NCBI GenBank assembly: GCA_037349315.1
Contig: JBAIAC010000027.1
Coordinates: forward strand, 7,631,501-7,695,500
Source of the DNA: Chelydra serpentina
Lineage: Eukaryota > Chordata > Testudines > Chelydridae
DNA: 64,000 bases
Direction of reading: 5' to 3'
This document shows positions 58,701 to 64,000 of the stretch, piece by piece. The position numbers were made by a program, and so were the translations under genes. Positions within the stretch are counted from its first letter, which is position 1. Each line of letters begins with the position of its first letter. The notes beneath the pieces were generated by a model. It was not told the origin of the DNA. It was given only the letters and a program-made list of their open reading frames with translations, and made no database searches.

Positions 58701-60398
58701 CACTCTGTTTGGAAGATGAAATAGACCAGTCAGTTCCATTCTTGTTCATGGTCCTTTTCATGCTGGTTCTCATGCATTAGCACCACATGTTGTGTTGGTT
58801 TTGCAATACCACAGAGGAATTTTTAAATTCAACAGTTTATTTCATTTCAGATATTTGTTGTTTATAATTGTTTTAAATCCCCCCCACACACACTTCTTTG
58901 TTTCTCCACACCTGGTTATTGACCCTGAACAGTCAGTGACCCTCAAATGGGGCTAATGCTGCTGGAAAAGAAAACACTCTCAATACATTTGAATAGCCTG
59001 CATGGCAAGGGTGGACTCTTGGCTCTTAGTTTACCTCTTGAAATATGGATATAGACTGAGCTTGGTGTCCTACTCTGCAAATGTGAAACAAGACACATTT
59101 TTTAAAATGCCATAACATTGATACGGAATATATTTTTTCGGTTTCTTTAGCAGTCATCCCTTTCTTTTATCCGCGTCCACCAACCCGCTTCTGTTTTTGG
59201 AGCGTTGTTCTATGGCTAACCAGCAGGTGGTGCTGATATCTAGTGGAGTCATCTGCCTCTTCCATGGAGCCTGGCTGTATCTTCTCCACAAAGTGTCCAG
59301 CCTTTGCTAGACCCAACTGGGAACAGACCCAGGATCCTCCATCTCAGTGCAGGGTCCTCTTGGTTCTTGCCTGTTCAGCCATAGTCTCGATTGCGAAACA
59401 AAGTAACATATTGGTGTGGAATTGTAGTTAATGTAAAAGCTGAGGAGATAATGGGGGTTATAAGATCTACTGACTGGGTATACTTGAAAATTGCTAAGAT
59501 GAAACTTACCACGATCAGTGGAACAATTTAGCAGAAATAATTAAGACTGAAATAAGCAGGTAAACATTGAAATTAGCTTTGCTTATCAGTCCCTAATAAT
59601 GACTTTTTAAAACCTTCACAGAATGTCAATTCACCTTTGAGAAGGCTATAGAGTACGTACCATTCGGTATGTACACTCTCTTCTCTACTTATAATGTTCC
59701 TCTTGAGAGGATTTTTCTGATTGTACAATACTGTTTTTGTGAACATCAAAACCCTCTTTATAAGACAACCTCACTTGACTTCTCAGGAAAGAATTTTGAA
59801 TTCAAATGAGCTGCATGAAAGTTATATTTATTGTAGGCTGTAGAATGTTAACCGTTAACTTACTAATATTTTATAAAGAATTATTCCAGAATTTGTTCTT
59901 GTTTTTTTTAAATCTTGTCCATGTTTTTTTATGTGTTAAAACTTTTTGTCTTTTTATGTCTCATTTTTAGAAGCTGCTAACTTGTGCCAAACCTCCACTG
60001 CTGCTACTACGCCTGTGACTCTTACTACTCCATTCAATATAACGTCCTCTGTGGCTTCTGGGACTATCACAAACCCAGTCACAGTGGCAGCTGCAATGAG
60101 CATGAGAAGTCCAGTAAATGTATCAAGTGCAGTTAATATATCCAGTCCGATGAACCTAGGGCATCCTGTAACTATAACAAGTCCTTTATCCATGACCTCT
60201 CCATTAACTCTCACAACACCGGTCAATTTACCTACCCCAGTAACTGCTCCAGTTAATATAGCGCATCCAGTCACTATAACATCTCCTATGAATCTCCCAA
60301 CACCAATGACGTTAGCAGGTCCATTAAATATAGCAATGAGACCGGTAGAAAGCATGCCTTTCCTGCCTCAAGCCTTGCCCACGTCTCCTCCTTGGTAA
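46764..60398 (+). CDS. VEZF1: VEZF1, vascular endothelial zinc finger 1
   Basis: VEZF1 is a nuclear C2H2 transcription factor of endothelial and haematopoietic cells. Its chicken form, BGP1, binds poly(dG) strings at the beta-globin insulator. The coding exons are 46,764-46,796, 52,896-53,593, 54,362-54,425, 55,416-55,599, 57,210-57,344 and 59,971-60,398. All introns are GT-AG, in frame, for 513 residues (human about 521, from memory). It starts MEANWTAFLFQ. Six C2H2 fingers start at residues 77, 177, 205, 235, 264 and 290. Exon 3 completes finger 4 and begins finger 5. Exon 5 encodes nine glutamines (residues 338-346) and then WPGKQVETLRLWEEAVKARK. The C-terminus is a run of short Pro/Thr/Val repeats ending LPTSPPW. 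Every junction restores the expected family sequence. Confidence 0.96.
47055..47080. repeat. CGG triplet array in VEZF1 intron 1
   Basis: About nine GCG/CGG units lie 260 bp downstream of exon 1, inside the CpG island. Confidence 0.85.
50279..50705. mobile_element. hAT element with perfect target duplication, VEZF1 intron 1
   Basis: The element runs from CAGTGGCTGTCAACCTTTCC (50,287) to GTTGGGAACCAGTG (50,697). It is flanked by identical CTCTAAGT (50,279-50,286 and 50,698-50,705). The 411-bp AT-rich interior has no reading frame, so it is non-autonomous. Confidence 0.9.
51137..51160. repeat. (GAAT)n tetranucleotide repeat
   Basis: About five GAAT units lie in VEZF1 intron 1. Confidence 0.8.
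51612..51818. mobile_element. palindromic MITE in VEZF1 intron 1
   Basis: The left arm starts AACTAAATTGATTTTATAAC and the right arm ends TTATAAAATCAATTTAGTT. The arms are about 80 bases each and largely complementary, including ATAACTGATCTAGTT/AACTAGATCAGTTAT and AAACTGGTTTAAA/TTTAAACCAGTTT. It is non-coding. Confidence 0.8.
52203..52330. mobile_element. short hAT with perfect target duplication, VEZF1 intron 1
   Basis: A 112-bp element from CAGGGCTTTGGAGCAGGG (52,211) to CCAAATCCCTG (52,322) is flanked by identical ATTTAAAT. It lies about 570 bp upstream of exon 2. Confidence 0.85.
56375..56455. repeat. inverted-repeat MITE-like fragment
   Basis: GGGATTTTCAAAGGAGTCTA and TAGATACTTTTGAAAATTCC form imperfect inverted ends, similar in type to 31,705-31,815. 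It is in VEZF1 intron 4. Confidence 0.45.
58528..58600 (+). repeat. G-rich tract in VEZF1 intron 5
   Basis: Repeated GGGAGGGTGGGGGC, GGGGAAGG, GGGGTGAGGG and GGGGTTGGGGTGGG blocks give many three-to-five-G runs on the transcribed-sense strand. A G-quadruplex is possible. Confidence 0.6.
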
Positions 60399-62300
60399 AG
60401 ATCGAAACAGTATTAAAGGGGATTAAAACTGAATCCTTACCAGCAGGTTTTTTAGGTAATAATAATAATAAAAAATAATTAATAATAATGTTAATAATAT
60501 AATAAAGTCAAACTAAATAACTGGGTTAACATGCACCAGTTAAAGACCCTAATAGTATCTTTCCCTGTTGATTTGGCTCATCGTGTTCAAACTAGAGTTT
60601 GTAATTTATCACTTTGTTTAAAGCAAGTTTTTACTGTTAGCTGACGATGATGATGTTGAAATAGGACAGGTGGTTACTTGCCACCGTTAAAACCAGTCAT
60701 TAAAAATCAGCATTACTGTTTTATCCCAGAAATTATAAACTAGGAAATGGTTTTAATCCAAACACTAGCAAAGACCCCTCCATATGCTTGACAGGGTGGA
60801 TGGCTAATTTTAACTTGCCAGTTCTAAATCCACTGATTCAGAGCTAGTGTAGTATCTTTGTCCGTGTTAATGTTTTTTTATGAGTAAATACATTACAATG
60901 TTGTCATTTTTTAATGCATTTTGGAGAAAATATGCATTTTACCTTTGGGAATATGGTAACTTCAGGCAGCATTCCCTATGGGAAAGGTGATACCAGCTCT
61001 GATATGCAAAGCATATGATAACTTATCATTCTAACTTCAACATATAATAGGGATTGTGACCTGATATTTGGAGATGTAAATATTACCCAACATATTACCC
61101 TAAGGAAATGTAGCATTGTAGTCAACATTTTTTTTTTTTAAAACTGTTAATGTTTGGTAAGAAACAGCCATGGCTGACAGAAGAGGAGTTGAAATGTGTG
61201 TAAACACAATCTCTGAACAGTCAAAACCCCATGGGACTCTTATCTAGGAGCAAAAGGAATGCTTTGAATCTTATAAAATATTGCTTTAAGCTGGAAGACT
61301 CTGGAAGCGCTGGGGTGTGATGTATATGCCCTCTCTCTCCCAATCAAAACCTGTTGCTGTTGCAGCAGGGGACAGACGTGTTAGTTGTTCACTAGAAGTT
61401 TTTGTCTTATATTAAATTGTATACAGTTTTTATTCTAACCACTAACTAGGTAGGATGCCCCTTCAGGACAAGCCAAGAGCGTCTTTAATTTCTCCTGTAT
61501 TTCTTAATCAAGTGTCGTGCAAATCTGTTCAACTTTGTAAATATTTTCAAACATCATTTTTACTTTATTCTTCTATTGTGTTAACACATTTCTATCAATT
61601 TGTGGTGGTTGTGGCATGACAGTCTGAGCTGTCCAACCCAGAAGTACTCCACAAATGGTTACACATGTTAAAACTACATGTGCTTTTTATTTCTTAGACT
61701 GTTTATCTGTACATAAAGTAGAAAGCAAAATATAGGGAAACAGAATATACTTTTTAGACTATCATGTCACATATTCACATTTTTAAAACTTTGTTTAAAA
61801 AAACACCCTAAAACCAAGACTCTAAAAAAATAAAATAAATTTTTTTTAAAGAGTTGAGATGTTTTTATCTTAATGAAGTTGAAAGCAATGGAGATTAGTG
61901 TGTACACATCTTACAGAATCCTAGCAGGATTGTCTAGTCAAAATGGACTGCTTCCGTTGATGCCCTGCCATGTCAGTACAAGCAGCAAATACCAGACTTC
62001 TCGGTCAGGTGACAGGTATCTGTTTCATTATGCGAAATCGTTCTAGGGGCTTGGACTACATAGTAAAACAAAAAATAGAACTTAGTGTAAAATAATTTTA
62101 TAAATGATCTTTTGTACTTTAGGACATCAAATTGTACAACTTTTGTATATATAAAAGCTTAGGAACTTTCTGTTTAGCAGAAAGGAAACACATTCCTACA
62201 CTTTTAATGTATATGTTTGTTATAATGTCCATGTAAACATATGCCCTATGTTTGTGCCTTTTAATTAGTTTGTCTCAATAAACAAAAATGTAGAGAAGAG
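60399..62300 (+). other. VEZF1: VEZF1 3' UTR and poly(A) signal
   Basis: The UTR is AT-rich, about 1.9 kb, and ends after AATAAA at 62,277-62,282 (GTCTCAATAAACAAAAATG). An AATAAT array lies at 60,460-60,500. There are several TGTAAATA sites (for example 61,535-61,542), the binding motif of Pumilio proteins. Other AATAAA sites upstream (for example 61,832) could give shorter ends. Confidence 0.7.
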
Positions 62301-63588
62301 TATGTAGCTATGACTTTGTTACCACTGTTTTTACTCCATCAGTACAAAGATCTTTGTTTTCCACAGTAGAGCATTGCATGCAGACAGCTACATGAGCTAA
62401 ACTGATGTGGCCAAAGTGAGGCATGTAATCAAATGCAGCCCAGCAAAATCTGTCAGTCTCTCCTTACCAGTCCAATCGTGATCAAGCATTGCATGCTGGG
62501 ATATGTAGTCTCCAAGCCCTACACCTCTATTACAGATGAAAGTGATATCAACTTGCACCATTTTTACAAACTAGGTACTGCCTTCTAGCACCTGGCAAGC
62601 TGCTGCGACTCTCAGTTGGGTGAAGTTTGGGTGTCCCTGAACTTAAAAAAAATAAAAGCATTAAAAAACAATATGGAAATGTGTACTAGAAATGGTTATG
62701 AATTAATTATAATAAACAACTGTGAGACTTCATTGTATGTTGTCAATTAAGGTAATATTCAGAATGAATCTTTCAGTCCGCTTCTGTACCCTGACAGTTA
62801 CATTTCAGTTCATACAGAGGAACAAACTCATTAAACACGTATAAGGAAATGCCCCATTGTGCTAGAGAATGGCTGTTTCTTGAATAATTCTGAAACCACT
62901 AACCATACTGCTCCTAGCAGAAAGTACAACAGAAGAGGCAAAGGGTATTGTCTTTCCCTTTTTATTTTAACTGGCTCAGCTCAAAGTTACCTGATTGACA
63001 TCTAAAAGGCTGCATTAACTAATCTTCATCCTGTCTCATTCTTAATTGGGTAAACATTTGATTTTTACTGAATACAAATTGTTCTCCTAAGGTGTGCTCA
63101 GCTGTCCCTAGTCTGACATTAATTTTACTTGTATGGCCATCTCACAGAATATTTCAAGCTACTTTTGATACATAAAGTGTAATTAGTTAACTTTAATTTA
63201 TTGCATCCTACCTTTAATCAAATCGGTTAATCTAAAGTATAGAAAGGCAACAAGGTCAGCCATTGTAAATATGTGGTGTGCTGCGGCAAAGCCGATGGAT
63301 GGGTCCTGGGCCGTTTCACTGCTCGTCTAACTATTTTAAATGACAAAGGCACAGTGGAAATGGTTAATCTGGAGCAGCCATCTAGATCTGTTCCCTTTAG
63401 TTAAAATTTCTATACAGTTTATATTTAGACTAGTTAGGAATTTAGGAATTGTTATGCTAAATAATGCTCTTGGGTTATCTAAGCCAATATCTTGTTTCCG
63501 AAGTAGTCAGCACTCCCAATGCCTCAGAGGAAGGTGCGAGAGCCATGCAGTAGGCAGATAGGGGATAATCTGCCTCCTAATTGTGATT
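62301..63588. other. intergenic downstream of VEZF1, nothing recognised
   Basis: This is AT-rich non-coding DNA. I see no coding exon of a next gene. Confidence 0.35.
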
Positions 63589-63870
63589 GAGAGAGAGTGA
63601 CTAACCCTGAAGCATGAGGTTTTTTTATCCCTTGCAAACTCTTTCAGTGAAATCCAAGCTCCACTGAAGTCAGTGGTAAAACACCCATTGACTTCAGTAG
63701 GGCCAGGATTTCACTTTAATTGCATTAAATACTGTCCTAACTGTGGATATTCTTATCTGTATAAACATCCAATCCTTCTTTGAATCTTGCTAAATTTTGG
63801 GCCTCGGTGCCATCCTCTTGTTCACCTTGACAGTTTATGCTTATTAATGCAACCCAGTGAAAGTGATGTC
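63589..63870 (+). mobile_element. CR1 LINE fragment interrupted by a palindromic insert
   Basis: AACCCTGAAGCATGAGGTTT and later TCTTTGAATCTTGCTAAATT, GGGCCTCGGTGCCATCCTC are CR1-like 3' region segments. Between them a hairpin element (63,647-63,714) with ends GTGAAATCC/GGATTTCAC has inserted. Its interior includes CCACTGAAGTCAGTGG. Confidence 0.55.
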
Positions 63871-64000
63871 ACCTGAGTCTTTTCAGGGTCTGTCCCCCTG
63901 GTTCATCACCAGCTATGACAGATAGATGTCTTATTTTGTAGAATGAATAATACATGGATGATAGTGTCATAGGGAATGTGTTAAAGGGTGGGATTTCATA

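Noticed and set aside
59954..60355. 133-codon minus-strand frame opposite VEZF1 exon 6
   Set aside because: It is a mirror of the repetitive coding sequence on the + strand.
1..64000. CRISPR arrays, operons, ribosome binding sites, bacterial features
   Set aside because: The window has spliced vertebrate genes and vertebrate repeats. No spaced identical repeats of CRISPR type were seen.
1..64000. DYNLL2 or another neighbour gene at either edge
   Set aside because: I looked for exons of the genes expected near SRSF1 and VEZF1 from human synteny. None of the reading frames matched.

Overview
The window is vertebrate nuclear DNA, most likely from a turtle, with a crocodilian as the alternative. 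Two multi-exon genes with GT-AG introns sit in AT-rich DNA. The DNA around them holds CR1 LINE tails, many short hAT elements with 8-bp target duplications, MIR/CORE-type SINEs, tRNA-derived SINEs and Penelope-like elements. That mixture is typical of chelonians. The species call rests on remembered repeat families, not on a database search.

The left part (1-16,100) holds no host gene that I can recognise. It contains a decayed Gypsy-type LTR element with a gag/SCAN-like reading frame (about 540-2,480), SINEs, a fold-back hAT inserted in a CR1 tail (12,765-13,241), a Penelope-like element with a readable GIY-YIG endonuclease end (14,047-14,797), a second CR1 with its own hAT, and several short inverted-repeat elements.

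SRSF1 lies on the + strand (CDS 16,888-18,945, four coding exons, 248 codons). It has a CpG-rich promoter and a long conserved 3' UTR ending near a poly(A) signal at 20,871. About 26 kb of repeat-rich intergenic DNA follows. It includes a 7SL-headed retroposon with an 11-bp target duplication (37,687-37,930), the end of a non-LTR retrotransposon with a 12-bp target duplication (38,596-39,282), and a CpG island at about 41,850-42,430 with no gene that I can assign to it.

VEZF1 lies on the + strand (CDS 46,764-60,398, six coding exons, 513 codons). It encodes a six-finger C2H2 factor with a short glutamine tract and a proline/threonine-rich tail. Its 3' UTR runs to a poly(A) signal at 62,277. 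From memory, SRSF1 and VEZF1 are adjacent and in the same orientation on human chromosome 17q22, so the window is conserved synteny. One gene makes a splicing regulator and the other a transcription factor that binds poly(dG). The sequence shows no operon-like or direct functional link between them.

No wholly new coding system was found. The strongest unusual signals are hammerhead-ribozyme-like cores with a compensatory stem change in the Penelope-like tails, the 7SL-headed chimera, the hAT fold-back that duplicated its own flanking target site, and the orphan CpG island.
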